Part shown: piece after piece, positions 5,591 to 11,699 of the stretch
How the letters are laid out: the number at the start of each line of letters is the position of its first letter
Position numbering within the stretch: position 1 is the stretch's first letter
Assembly (NCBI GenBank): GCA_003543035.1
Contig: DPJL01000314.1
Location: 24,632 to 40,125, forward strand
DNA length: 15,494 nucleotides
DNA from: Micromonosporaceae bacterium
GTDB lineage: Bacteria > Actinomycetota > Actinomycetes > Mycobacteriales > Micromonosporaceae
Direction of reading: 5' to 3'
The notes under the pieces: model-generated
Database searches by the model: none
What the model was told of the DNA's origin: nothing
The model's input: the letters and a program-made list of their open reading frames with translations, nothing else
Translations under genes and position numbers: made by a program

Positions 5591-7138
5591 TCAGCTCAGC
5601 GGAACGTCCAACCAGGACGGTCCGCTGAAGACCACAGTGTCGAAAGCATCGTTGTCGTCGAGGTAGAAGCCGTCGTGCCCGTCGACCACCAACGCTAGCT
5701 TGTGCCCGGCCGGAACATCCCAGCTGACCGCAGGTAGGCGAAGGTCGATGTCGCGCGTGACGCCGGCCCCGGTTCGCCATGAGTAAGGCGCGTGGGTGAT
5801 GAGCCTGCCGTTGCCGGCCCAGTCCATGTCGTAAAGATAGGCCACGAGAGTCCCGTCGGACTTCTCCGGCCGGATTCTCAGGTGCATCGTAGGTGCCCCA
5901 CGCAATCCAAGCGCCGCATCCGAAGAAGCCACCCACACTCCCGCATTGATCCGGCTGACCGCGGGTAGCCAGGCCGTCGCGAGCGGGCCGGTGAGCGCCT
6001 GCAATCCGTTCGACAGCAGGATCACGCCGCCGTGGGCCACCGTGTCCGGGTTGATCTCCGCGCTGCGAGACCAGCCGCTCGTGGGTGTGCCGCCCAATGC
6101 ACCTGTGCCGGTCCAGAAGTTGACCTCGCCGAGGCCCATCCGGGTTGTTGCTGTCGGCCAGGCCGAGAAGGACTCGGTCGGTCCTCCGGTCAAGGAGCGC
6201 AACACAATCGGCCGCTCGGTGTCGATGCCATTGCCGATTCCCATCAGGTACCGGTCAAACCATCGCCGGACCGAGGTCCAAACCCGATTGTCGAGCCCGA
6301 TCAGGCCGGTCAATTCGGGAATGGCGTGATCGCCCGGGGCGAGTTCCAAGCGCTTCGGTCCGGCCAGAGCGCCGTAGAAGTCGACGAGCTGGTTCGGCGG
6401 GAATATGGAGTCGCCATAGCCGTTGGCCATCAGGATGGCCGGGCGGTTGGCGTTGATGGCACCCAGATACGTTGCAGCGGAACGAATCCGGGCGAAGTTC
6501 TTAACGCCTTCGATGTTTCGGTAGGCATAGAAGTCGGCCAGGGTCGAGTTCAGCTCGGCGCTCGGGTGGCCGAGCAACTGCGCCGCACCGCCGAGCAGTG
6601 CACTGGATTGGAGTCGGCGAGTGTCACTGCCGTAAAGCGAGGCCACGAGATCGGTCCAGCCGCTGAGTGAGGCGACCGCTTTGACGCGACTGTCGTGACC
6701 GGAGGCGAGCAGGCTGATGCCGCCGCCATAGGAGACCCCGGACATGCCAATGCGGGTCAGGTCTGCGGTCGTGTTGGGACCGAGCCAGTCCAGCACTCGC
6801 GACACGTCTGCCATGTCGAGCGGGCCGGCCGTGTCGATTTCGCCGCCGGAGGCCCACCATCCGCGCGGGGTGTAGGAAAGAACCGTGTACCCGCCCTCGG
6901 CCAGTTTCCGGGCTTGGGCAAGGTATTCGAGGTCGTTGAGACCCCAGCTGGAGGGGAAGACGATCGCTGGATGCCGGCCGGCACTGGTCGGCTCGATGAC
7001 GTTGGCTTTGAGGACTACTCCACCGCCGACGGCGATGTCGACGAAACGAAAACCCGTTGTGGCGGCGGCCTGGGCGGGGGTGCCCAGGCCGACCAGCACG
7101 AGGGTGACAGCAAGCAGGAGAGGGACGGTTCTCCGCAT
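5591..7138 (-). CDS. Secreted CocE/NonD-type (S15 family) serine hydrolase
   Basis: This exported alpha/beta hydrolase of 515 residues belongs to the X-Pro dipeptidyl-peptidase/cocaine-esterase group. A Sec signal, MRRTVPLLLAVTLVLVGLGTPAQA, is followed by a likely cut after residue 24. The catalytic core shows the oxyanion-side FPSSWG, YTPRGWWASGGE near 89-100, the nucleophile elbow GVSYGG with Ser136, the acid Asp243 in GYGDSIFPP, and His271 in PGDHAIPE. The C-terminal half (about 330-515) looks like the jelly-roll X-PDAP domain: MHLRIRPEKSDGTLVAYLYD and WDVPAGHKLALVVDG. The substrate (peptide or ester) cannot be told from the sequence. It stands 71 bp downstream of a fabG-type gene and has its own palindromic operator region, so it is probably regulated separately. 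It ends at paired hairpins. Confidence 0.9.
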   Translation of the reverse strand: MRRTVPLLLAVTLVLVGLGTPAQAAATTGFRFVDIAVGGGVVLKANVIEPTSAGRHPAIVFPSSWGLNDLEYLAQARKLAEGGYTVLSYTPRGWWASGGEIDTAGPLDMADVSRVLDWLGPNTTADLTRIGMSGVSYGGGISLLASGHDSRVKAVASLSGWTDLVASLYGSDTRRLQSSALLGGAAQLLGHPSAELNSTLADFYAYRNIEGVKNFARIRSAATYLGAINANRPAILMANGYGDSIFPPNQLVDFYGALAGPKRLELAPGDHAIPELTGLIGLDNRVWTSVRRWFDRYLMGIGNGIDTERPIVLRSLTGGPTESFSAWPTATTRMGLGEVNFWTGTGALGGTPTSGWSRSAEINPDTVAHGGVILLSNGLQALTGPLATAWLPAVSRINAGVWVASSDAALGLRGAPTMHLRIRPEKSDGTLVAYLYDMDWAGNGRLITHAPYSWRTGAGVTRDIDLRLPAVSWDVPAGHKLALVVDGHDGFYLDDNDAFDTVVFSGPSWLDVPLS

Positions 7139-7151
7139 GGCGACCCCATTT

Positions 7152-7174
7152 CGGTAAAGTTACCGAGAGGTAAC
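7152..7174 (-). promoter_or_regulatory. Overlapping inverted repeats at the hydrolase promoter (TACC-N4-GGTA operator)
   Basis: GTTACC-GAGA-GGTAAC (7159-7174) is a perfect 6+4+6 inverted repeat, and CGGTAA-AG-TTACCG (7152-7165) is a second perfect repeat sharing its left arm. On the hydrolase strand they overlap TAACTT (7157-7162), a possible -10 about 18 nt before the start codon. The TACC-N4-GGTA pattern resembles operators of TetR-family repressors. No such regulator gene is in the window. Confidence 0.5.
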
Positions 7175-7196
7175 CACGCGGTGTGCTAGATCACAA

Positions 7197-7208
7197 TACC
7201 CGCGGGTA
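7197..7208. promoter_or_regulatory. Second TACC-N4-GGTA palindrome next to the fabG stop
   Basis: TACCCGCGGGTA is a perfect 12-bp palindrome with the same TACC-N4-GGTA layout as the site 36 bp away at 7161-7172. It lies directly behind the fabG-type stop codon, upstream of the hydrolase promoter. Two sites with the same half-site and defined spacing suggest one regulator binding twice. Confidence 0.4.
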
Positions 7209-7209
7209 A

Positions 7210-7935
7210 CTAGCCTCGCGGGCCGCCCGCGACATAGATGACCTGACCCGTGACAAAACCGGCGCCCTCGCTGGCCAGGAACGAGATCGTGTGCGCCACG
7301 TCAGCCGGGTAGCCAACCCGGCGAACCGGAGTTTCCGCAGCCCTAGCGGCTTGGAATTGTTCGAAGTCGACGCCGACTCGAGCGGCGGTGGCGGCGGTCA
7401 TCTCGGTGACGATAAAGCCGGGAGCCACCGCGTTCGCGGTGATGCCAAATTGGCCGAGCTCGATGGCAAGGGTCTTGGTGAGGCCCTGCATTCCCGCCTT
7501 CGCCGCGGCGTAGTTTGCCTGACCCCGGTTGCCGAGCGCAGACGTGCTGGAGAGGTTCACGATCCGGCCGTACTTCTGCTCCACCATGTACTTCTGCGCG
7601 GTCCGGCTGCAGAGAAATGCTCCCCGCAGGTGTACCGACATAACGGTGTCCCAGTCGTCGACCGACATCTTGAAGAGCAGGTTGTCGCGCAGCACCCCGG
7701 CGTTGTTGACCAGCACGGCCGGCGGGCCCAGCTCGGCGTTGATGCGCTCGAAGGCAGCTGTCACGCTGGCCTCGTCCGACACGTCAGTGCTGATCGCCAG
7801 TGCACCGCCCTCGGGCTCCCCGGCGAAGTTAAGGTCCAGGGCCGCAACGGCGAACCCGTCCTCGGCGAGGCGTTTTGCGGTGGCCGCGCCGATACCCCGG
7901 CCAGCGCCGGTGACTACTGCAACTCTCTGGGTCAT
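7210..7935 (-). CDS. fabG: Short-chain dehydrogenase, 3-oxoacyl-ACP reductase (FabG) type
   Basis: This cytoplasmic NAD(P)H-dependent reductase of the classical SDR family, 241 residues, is of the FabG type that reduces 3-oxoacyl thioesters. The nucleotide-binding TGAGRGIG is at 9-16, NNAG at 77-80, and the catalytic Ser129, Tyr142 and Lys146 at the correct 12-residue and 3-residue spacings (NYAAAKAG). PGFIVTEMT and the C-terminal GQVIYVAGG complete the fold. The helix position usually held by the tetrad Asn (VNLxGxF) is His102 here (VHLRGAF), a variation I have seen in related actinobacterial proteins. The gene starts 10 bp after the sugar-transferase stop, so both may be on one mRNA, though a leaderless -10 is also present. 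It may serve lipid or secondary metabolism rather than core fatty-acid synthesis; the substrate cannot be assigned. Confidence 0.88.
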   Translation of the reverse strand: MTQRVAVVTGAGRGIGAATAKRLAEDGFAVAALDLNFAGEPEGGALAISTDVSDEASVTAAFERINAELGPPAVLVNNAGVLRDNLLFKMSVDDWDTVMSVHLRGAFLCSRTAQKYMVEQKYGRIVNLSSTSALGNRGQANYAAAKAGMQGLTKTLAIELGQFGITANAVAPGFIVTEMTAATAARVGVDFEQFQAARAAETPVRRVGYPADVAHTISFLASEGAGFVTGQVIYVAGGPRG

Positions 7936-7942
7936 GCCCGAG

Positions 7943-7948
7943 AGACTA
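7943..7948 (-). promoter_or_regulatory. -10 hexamer TAGTCT built on the upstream stop codon
   Basis: On the minus strand TAGTCT is followed by seven bases (CTCGGGC) and the fabG ATG. Its first three bases are the TAG stop of the sugar-transferase gene. It would give a leaderless internal transcript. A nearly identical arrangement occurs before the FHA-protein gene at 12744-12749. Confidence 0.42.
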
Positions 7949-9454
7949 GTAAGCTCCGCGAGCTCGCACGACCGCGCCCACCGTCTTCCACATGATCAGA
8001 AGGTCGGTCATCAGCGACCAGTTCTCCACGTAGTAGAGGTCGAGCCGGATGCCGTCCTCCCAGGTCAGGTCGGAGCGTCCGCTCACCTGCCACAGCCCGG
8101 TGATGCCCGGCTTGACCAGCAGCCGCCGTGCGACGTCCCCGTCGTACTGCGCGACCTCGCTCGGCAGCGGGGGACGCGGCCCAACAAGGCTCATCGACCC
8201 GCCCATCACGTTGAGCAGCTGCGGCAGCTCGTCCAGCGAGTAGCGGCGCAAGAGCCGGCCCACCGCGGTGACCCGGGGATCGTTGCGCATCTTGAAGAGC
8301 AGCCCGTCACCCTCGTTGAGGTGACTCAGCTCGGCCAAACGTGCTTCGGCGTCGCTGAACATGGTGCGGAACTTGTAGACATCGAACTCTTCGCCGTCCT
8401 GGCCCACCCGGCGCTGCCGGAAGAACACCGGGCCCTTGCTGCCGAACTTGATGCTCACCGCGATCAGCAGCAGCAGCGGCGAAATGAGCAGCAGGCCGAG
8501 CCCGGCCAGGAACTTGTCGGTCAGTCCTTTCACGACCTTCGCGCGCCCGTTGAGATCGGGCGGCTCGACGTGGATCAGGGGGAGGCCGGCGACCGGGCGG
8601 GTGCGGATGCGAGGACCGGCGACGTCAGTGAGAGCGGGAGCCACGACGAGGTCGATGCCGCTTCCTTCAAGCTGCCAGCCGAGGCGGCGTAGCCGCGAGG
8701 CGGTCAACTCGGACGAATTCGTAATGGCGATCGTGTCGGCCTCGGCAGCGGTAGCCGCCTCGACGATGGTGCGAAACGAGCCCACGATCGGCACATCGCC
8801 AAGGTGCTGGGCGGTGGGCGCGGAAAGGGCGTGGGGGATACAGGCGCCGACAACTCGGTACCCGGTCCAAGCCTCCCGGCGCAACTGCCCGACGAGTTCC
8901 ATCACGTGCGGGACGTCGCCGACCACGAGCACTCGATGTGACCAGCCCAGCCCACGAGCCCGGGCCCGGTGCAGCCATCGCCGGGCTATCCATCTTGCAC
9001 TGAGCAAGCCCGACGTTCCGATGACGAAGGTGAAGCCGAGGAAGAGCCGGGAGACGCCCGGGTCGAACACATAGCCGCTGATGGCGATGATCCCGGCGAG
9101 CCGGAAGCTCGACTGCATTACGTGGCGATACTCCTCGGCGCCATAGCCGAGCACCCGGGGGTCGTAGCAATGCAGCAACCGCAACGAAAGCAGCCAGGCG
9201 AGGATGAGAATGCCACCGACCAAACCGTAGGGCGGAACATCTCCGATCGGGCCGCCGTCTTCGGCGAACCGGAGCAGGAAACCACCGATCGCGGCGACAG
9301 TGATAACCGTCACATCGACGATGGCCACAGTCCGCACGTAGGAGCGCAATCGAGCCCGACCCAGCGCCATTACGCTGATCGGGGTCCTCGAGGAGAGAGT
9401 GCTGACGACCGTGGTCACCGGCATATCTTCGTGCCAGAACGTGAATGCGAGCAC
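7946..9454 (-). CDS. Polyprenyl-phosphate sugar-1-phosphate transferase (WbaP/exopolysaccharide type)
   Basis: This membrane enzyme is likely to transfer a sugar-1-phosphate from a nucleotide sugar to undecaprenyl phosphate, the first step of exopolysaccharide or glycan assembly. It has 502 residues. Four hydrophobic segments lie within about 41-153, then a Rossmann-like CoA_binding_3 domain (RVLVVGDVPHVMELV near 174-188), then the catalytic domain from about 307. The last part holds a re-entrant helix (311-336), PVFFRQRRVG, KFRTM (361-365), the catalytic Asp408-Glu409 in RRYSLDELPQLLNV, GPRPPLPSEV (425-434) and KPGITGLWQVSGRSDL (448-463). The start is unsure: GTG at 9454 or ATG at 9424 (Met11, MPVTTVV); neither has a strong ribosome site. 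No other glycan-assembly gene is nearby, so the product is unknown. A fabG-type gene follows directly. Confidence 0.93.
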   Translation of the reverse strand: MLAFTFWHEDMPVTTVVSTLSSRTPISVMALGRARLRSYVRTVAIVDVTVITVAAIGGFLLRFAEDGGPIGDVPPYGLVGGILILAWLLSLRLLHCYDPRVLGYGAEEYRHVMQSSFRLAGIIAISGYVFDPGVSRLFLGFTFVIGTSGLLSARWIARRWLHRARARGLGWSHRVLVVGDVPHVMELVGQLRREAWTGYRVVGACIPHALSAPTAQHLGDVPIVGSFRTIVEAATAAEADTIAITNSSELTASRLRRLGWQLEGSGIDLVVAPALTDVAGPRIRTRPVAGLPLIHVEPPDLNGRAKVVKGLTDKFLAGLGLLLISPLLLLIAVSIKFGSKGPVFFRQRRVGQDGEEFDVYKFRTMFSDAEARLAELSHLNEGDGLLFKMRNDPRVTAVGRLLRRYSLDELPQLLNVMGGSMSLVGPRPPLPSEVAQYDGDVARRLLVKPGITGLWQVSGRSDLTWEDGIRLDLYYVENWSLMTDLLIMWKTVGAVVRARGAY

Positions 9455-9477
9455 CGTTCAGACAGAAAGTAGTCAGA

Positions 9478-9506
9478 AGAATACTGTTCTTCGCGGTTTA
9501 GAACAG
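9478..9506 (-). promoter_or_regulatory. Promoter of the sugar-transferase gene with inverted repeat upstream of the -10
   Basis: On the minus strand CTGTTCT-N9-AGAACAG (9484-9506) is a perfect 7-bp inverted repeat that directly abuts TATTCT (9478-9483), a good -10 hexamer. The outer arm sits where the -35 would be, 17 bases upstream of the -10. The predicted transcript would start near 9471, leaving a short leader before either candidate start codon. The repeat is placed to act as a repressor or activator site. Confidence 0.45.
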
Positions 9507-9600
9507 GCAAACAATGAATCGATGGTCACCCGGCGTGAATACGCAATGAATAGCGGCTACAAGCACGTGTCGGCCGTAGTTGTTGTCGAGTCCCGAGATC

Positions 9601-9606
9601 TAGCGT
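9601..9606 (+). promoter_or_regulatory. -10 hexamer TAGCGT, probable leaderless start of the arginine-hydrolase gene
   Basis: TAGCGT is followed by six bases (TGGGGC) and the ATG at 9613, which puts the transcription start on the start codon. This supports the first ATG (MQRRFLM) over the internal Met7. Confidence 0.5.
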
Positions 9607-9612
9607 TGGGGC

Positions 9613-10425
9613 ATGCAGAGGCGCTTCTTGATGTGCCGGCCGAGCTACTTCGCCGTGACATACAAAATCAACCCGTGGATGGACCCGTCAGCTCCTTATG
9701 ACACCTCACTGGCCATCGATCAGTGGGAGTCGCTCGTAAGCGCCTACAAGGAGCTTGGCCACCGGATCGACTTCATCGAGCCACTGCCCGGCCTGCCCGA
9801 CATGGTCTTCGCCGCCAACGGCGGCACCGTGATCGACGGGAAGATGTTCACCGCGCAGTTCCGCCACGCCGAGCGGGCCGACGAGGCCCCGGCCTACCGC
9901 GACTGGGCCGAGCGCGCCGGTTTCGAGGTGCACGAGGCGAAGCATGTCAACGAGGGTGAGGGCGACCTCCTACTCGCTGGCGACTATCTGTTGGCAGGCA
10001 CCGGTTTCCGCACCGCCCACGCCGCACACCTTGAGGCGCAGGAGCTCTTCGGCCGCCCGGTCATTTCACTGCAGTTGGTCGACCCGCGCTTCTACCACCT
10101 GGACACCGCGATTGCCGTGCTCTCCGGCTCCAACGGCGAGAAGCCGGCCAACATCGCCTACCTGCCGGAGGCCTTCTCTCCGGGCAGCCAGGCCGTGCTG
10201 CGCCAGCTCTACCCGAACGCGGTCATCGCCAACGTCGCCGACGGCGAAGTGCTCGGTCTCAACGCCGTCTCCGACGGCCACAACGTCGTGCTTGCCGTGC
10301 AGGCCACCAACCTGGCCAACGAGTTGCGCAAGGCGGGGTATAACCCGGTACCGGTCGATGTCTCGGAATTGCGGCTGGCCGGCGGCGGACCCAAGTGCTG
10401 CACCCTGGAGCTGAGGTCGGCATGA
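9613..10425 (+). CDS. ddaH: Guanidino-group hydrolase, DDAH/arginine dihydrolase (ArgZ) type
   Basis: This cytoplasmic enzyme of 270 residues belongs to the guanidino-modifying (GME, amidinotransferase/DDAH) superfamily. Family marks are RFLMCRPSYFAVTYKINPWM (4-23), PDMVFAANGG (62-71) with Asn69, the acidic pair Glu116/Asp118 in NEGEGDLL, His162 in FYHLDT, and the nucleophile Cys262 (or Cys263) in GGGPKCCTLEL. Homologues are often annotated dimethylargininase, which makes citrulline. The INPWM and FAAN motifs and the one-domain length are also those of the catalytic part of cyanobacterial ArgZ, which releases ornithine and two ammonia from arginine. The stop codon overlaps the start of rocD (ATGA), and RocD consumes ornithine, so arginine-to-ornithine dihydrolase activity is my preferred inference. 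The symbol follows annotation habit only. Transcription appears leaderless. Confidence 0.87.
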   Translation: MQRRFLMCRPSYFAVTYKINPWMDPSAPYDTSLAIDQWESLVSAYKELGHRIDFIEPLPGLPDMVFAANGGTVIDGKMFTAQFRHAERADEAPAYRDWAERAGFEVHEAKHVNEGEGDLLLAGDYLLAGTGFRTAHAAHLEAQELFGRPVISLQLVDPRFYHLDTAIAVLSGSNGEKPANIAYLPEAFSPGSQAVLRQLYPNAVIANVADGEVLGLNAVSDGHNVVLAVQATNLANELRKAGYNPVPVDVSELRLAGGGPKCCTLELRSA

Positions 10426-11633
10426 GCCACGCCCTTACCCCGGGTGCCGTTGCCGACGCGGAACGCTGGACCGCGCACAACTACCACCCGCTGCCGGTGG
10501 TCATCTCCGAGGCCGAGGGCGCGTGGGTCACCGACATCGACGGAAAACGTTACCTGGACTGCCTTGCGGGCTACTCCGCACTTAACTTCGGGCACCGTCA
10601 CCCGCAGCTGATCGCCGCGGCGCACGCCCAGCTCGACCGGCTGACGCTGACCTCGCGAGCCTTTGTGCACGACCAGTTTGCCGAGTTCTGCCATCGGCTC
10701 GCCGAGCTCACCGGGCAGGATCTGGTGCTGCCGATGAACACTGGCGCGGAAGCCGTCGAGACGGCAATCAAAGTCGCTCGCAAATGGGGGTACCGGGTCA
10801 AAGGCGTTAAAGCCAACCAAGCGAAGATCATCGTGGCGGCCGACAACTTCCACGGTCGCACCACGACGATCGTCAGCTTCTCCACCGACCCGGATGCGAA
10901 GACCGACTACGGCCCATACACGCCCGGCTTCGAGATCGTGCCCTACGGTTCGCTGGAAGCGATTGAGCGGGCCATAGACGAGAACACCGTCGCGGTCATG
11001 CTCGAGCCGATCCAGGGCGAGGCCGGGGTGCTCGTGCCACCCGACGGTTACCTGACCGCGGTTAGCAAGCTGTGTAAGGAAAACAACGTTCTCTTCCTCG
11101 CCGACGAGATCCAAAGTGGACTCGGCCGGACGGGTGAGACCTTCGCCGTCGATCACGAGGGCGTCAAGCCGGACATGCACATTCTCGGCAAGGCATTGGG
11201 CGGCGGCATCGTTCCGGTCTCCGCGGTGGCTGCGTCGCAGGAGGTGCTCGGCGTCCTCAAGCCGGGTCAGCATGGCTCGACCTTCGGCGGAAACCCGTTG
11301 GCCTGTGCGGTGGCGATCGAGGTGATCAAGCTGCTGGAGAAGGGCGAATACCAGCAACGGTCGGCCGACCTGGGAGCCCGCATGCATGAACAGTTGCAGG
11401 CGTTGGTGGGCAAGGGTGTTACCGGTGTCCGAGGCCGCGGTCTCTGGGCGGGCGTGGACATCGACCCGGCGCTGATGACCGGGCGTCAGGTGTCCGAGGC
11501 GTTGATGGGCCGGGGTGTGCTGGCCAAGGACACCCACGGCTCGACGCTTCGGCTTGCGCCACCGCTGGTCATCACCGCCGACGAGGTCGATCTCGCGGTG
11601 GCGCGGCTGACGGAAGTGCTAGCCACCACGTAG
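10422..11633 (+). CDS. rocD: Ornithine aminotransferase (ornithine-oxo-acid transaminase)
   Basis: This cytoplasmic PLP enzyme transfers the delta-amino group of ornithine to 2-oxoglutarate, giving glutamate 5-semialdehyde. It has 403 residues from the ATG that overlaps the preceding stop, with GAGG upstream. An earlier in-frame GTG at 10395 lies inside the hydrolase gene and is less likely. Class-III aminotransferase marks are in order: YSALNFGHRHP (51-61), PMNTGAEAVETAIKVAR (104-120), the FHGRT segment near 143, MLEPIQGEAGV, LADEIQSGLGRTG with the PLP-pyridine Asp228, the Schiff-base Lys257 in ILGKALGGG, and HGSTFGGNPLA (284-294). Together with the hydrolase it forms an arginine-to-glutamate route. 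Its stop codon lies inside a terminator hairpin shared with the convergent gene. Confidence 0.95.
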   Translation: MSHALTPGAVADAERWTAHNYHPLPVVISEAEGAWVTDIDGKRYLDCLAGYSALNFGHRHPQLIAAAHAQLDRLTLTSRAFVHDQFAEFCHRLAELTGQDLVLPMNTGAEAVETAIKVARKWGYRVKGVKANQAKIIVAADNFHGRTTTIVSFSTDPDAKTDYGPYTPGFEIVPYGSLEAIERAIDENTVAVMLEPIQGEAGVLVPPDGYLTAVSKLCKENNVLFLADEIQSGLGRTGETFAVDHEGVKPDMHILGKALGGGIVPVSAVAASQEVLGVLKPGQHGSTFGGNPLACAVAIEVIKLLEKGEYQQRSADLGARMHEQLQALVGKGVTGVRGRGLWAGVDIDPALMTGRQVSEALMGRGVLAKDTHGSTLRLAPPLVITADEVDLAVARLTEVLATT

Positions 11634-11651
11634 CAACTCCACAGGAGTTGC
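11633..11651. terminator. Hairpin at the rocD stop codon (first of two complementary copies)
   Basis: GCAACTCC-ACA-GGAGTTGC folds into a perfect 8-bp stem with a 3-base loop. Its first base is the last base of the rocD stop codon TAG. The whole 19-mer is the exact reverse complement of the core of the next hairpin (11674-11692), so the two can also pair with each other. Confidence 0.65.
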
Positions 11652-11666
11652 TGTTCTCGGCGACGC

Positions 11667-11699
11667 CTAAGCCGCAACTCCTGTGGAGTTGCGGCTTAG
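11667..11699. terminator. 15-bp perfect hairpin containing the stop codon of the FHA gene
   Basis: CTAAGCCGCAACTCC (11667-11681) and GGAGTTGCGGCTTAG (11685-11699) pair perfectly around the loop TGT. The TAA stop of the minus-strand FHA gene (11696-11698) is part of the right arm. This is a strong bidirectional terminator for the convergent rocD and FHA-protein units. No T-tract follows in either direction. Confidence 0.8.

Larger units (their letters stand above)
9455..9612. other. Divergent promoter region of the sugar-transferase and arginine-hydrolase genes
   Basis: This is 158 bp of comparatively AT-rich DNA between divergent genes. It holds a -10 for each direction and the inverted repeat described separately. 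Three TGAAT words occur within 9513-9550 (twice as AATGAAT, once as GTGAAT), without clear symmetry. No small gene with a ribosome site is visible. In mycobacteria a related arginine cluster is flanked by an AsnC/Lrp-type regulator gene; none is present here. Confidence 0.5.

Noticed and set aside
7182..7195. TGTG-CTAGAT-CACA, resembling a CRP/GlxR site
   Set aside because: The half-sites are separated by 6 bp instead of the 8 bp of TGTG-N8-CACA (TGTGA-N6-TCACA), so the spacing is wrong for a CRP-type dimer.
7529..8692. Plus-strand open frame of 387 codons opposite fabG and the sugar transferase
   Set aside because: It crosses the junction of two well-supported minus-strand genes and shows no recognisable motif, so it is an antisense shadow.
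9484..9506. GTTC/GAAC arms considered as an SOS (LexA) box
   Set aside because: The actinobacterial LexA box is GAAC-N4-GTTC. Here the half-sites are in the opposite order and 11 bp apart.
10395..10421. Upstream GTG start for rocD adding nine residues
   Set aside because: It lies within the hydrolase coding sequence, encodes an out-of-frame reading of its conserved C-terminus, and the ATG at 10422 has a better upstream site and the common ATGA overlap.
10209..11537. Minus-strand open frame of 442 codons opposite rocD
   Set aside because: rocD has all class-III aminotransferase motifs. The antisense frame is His/Arg/Asp-rich without a family.
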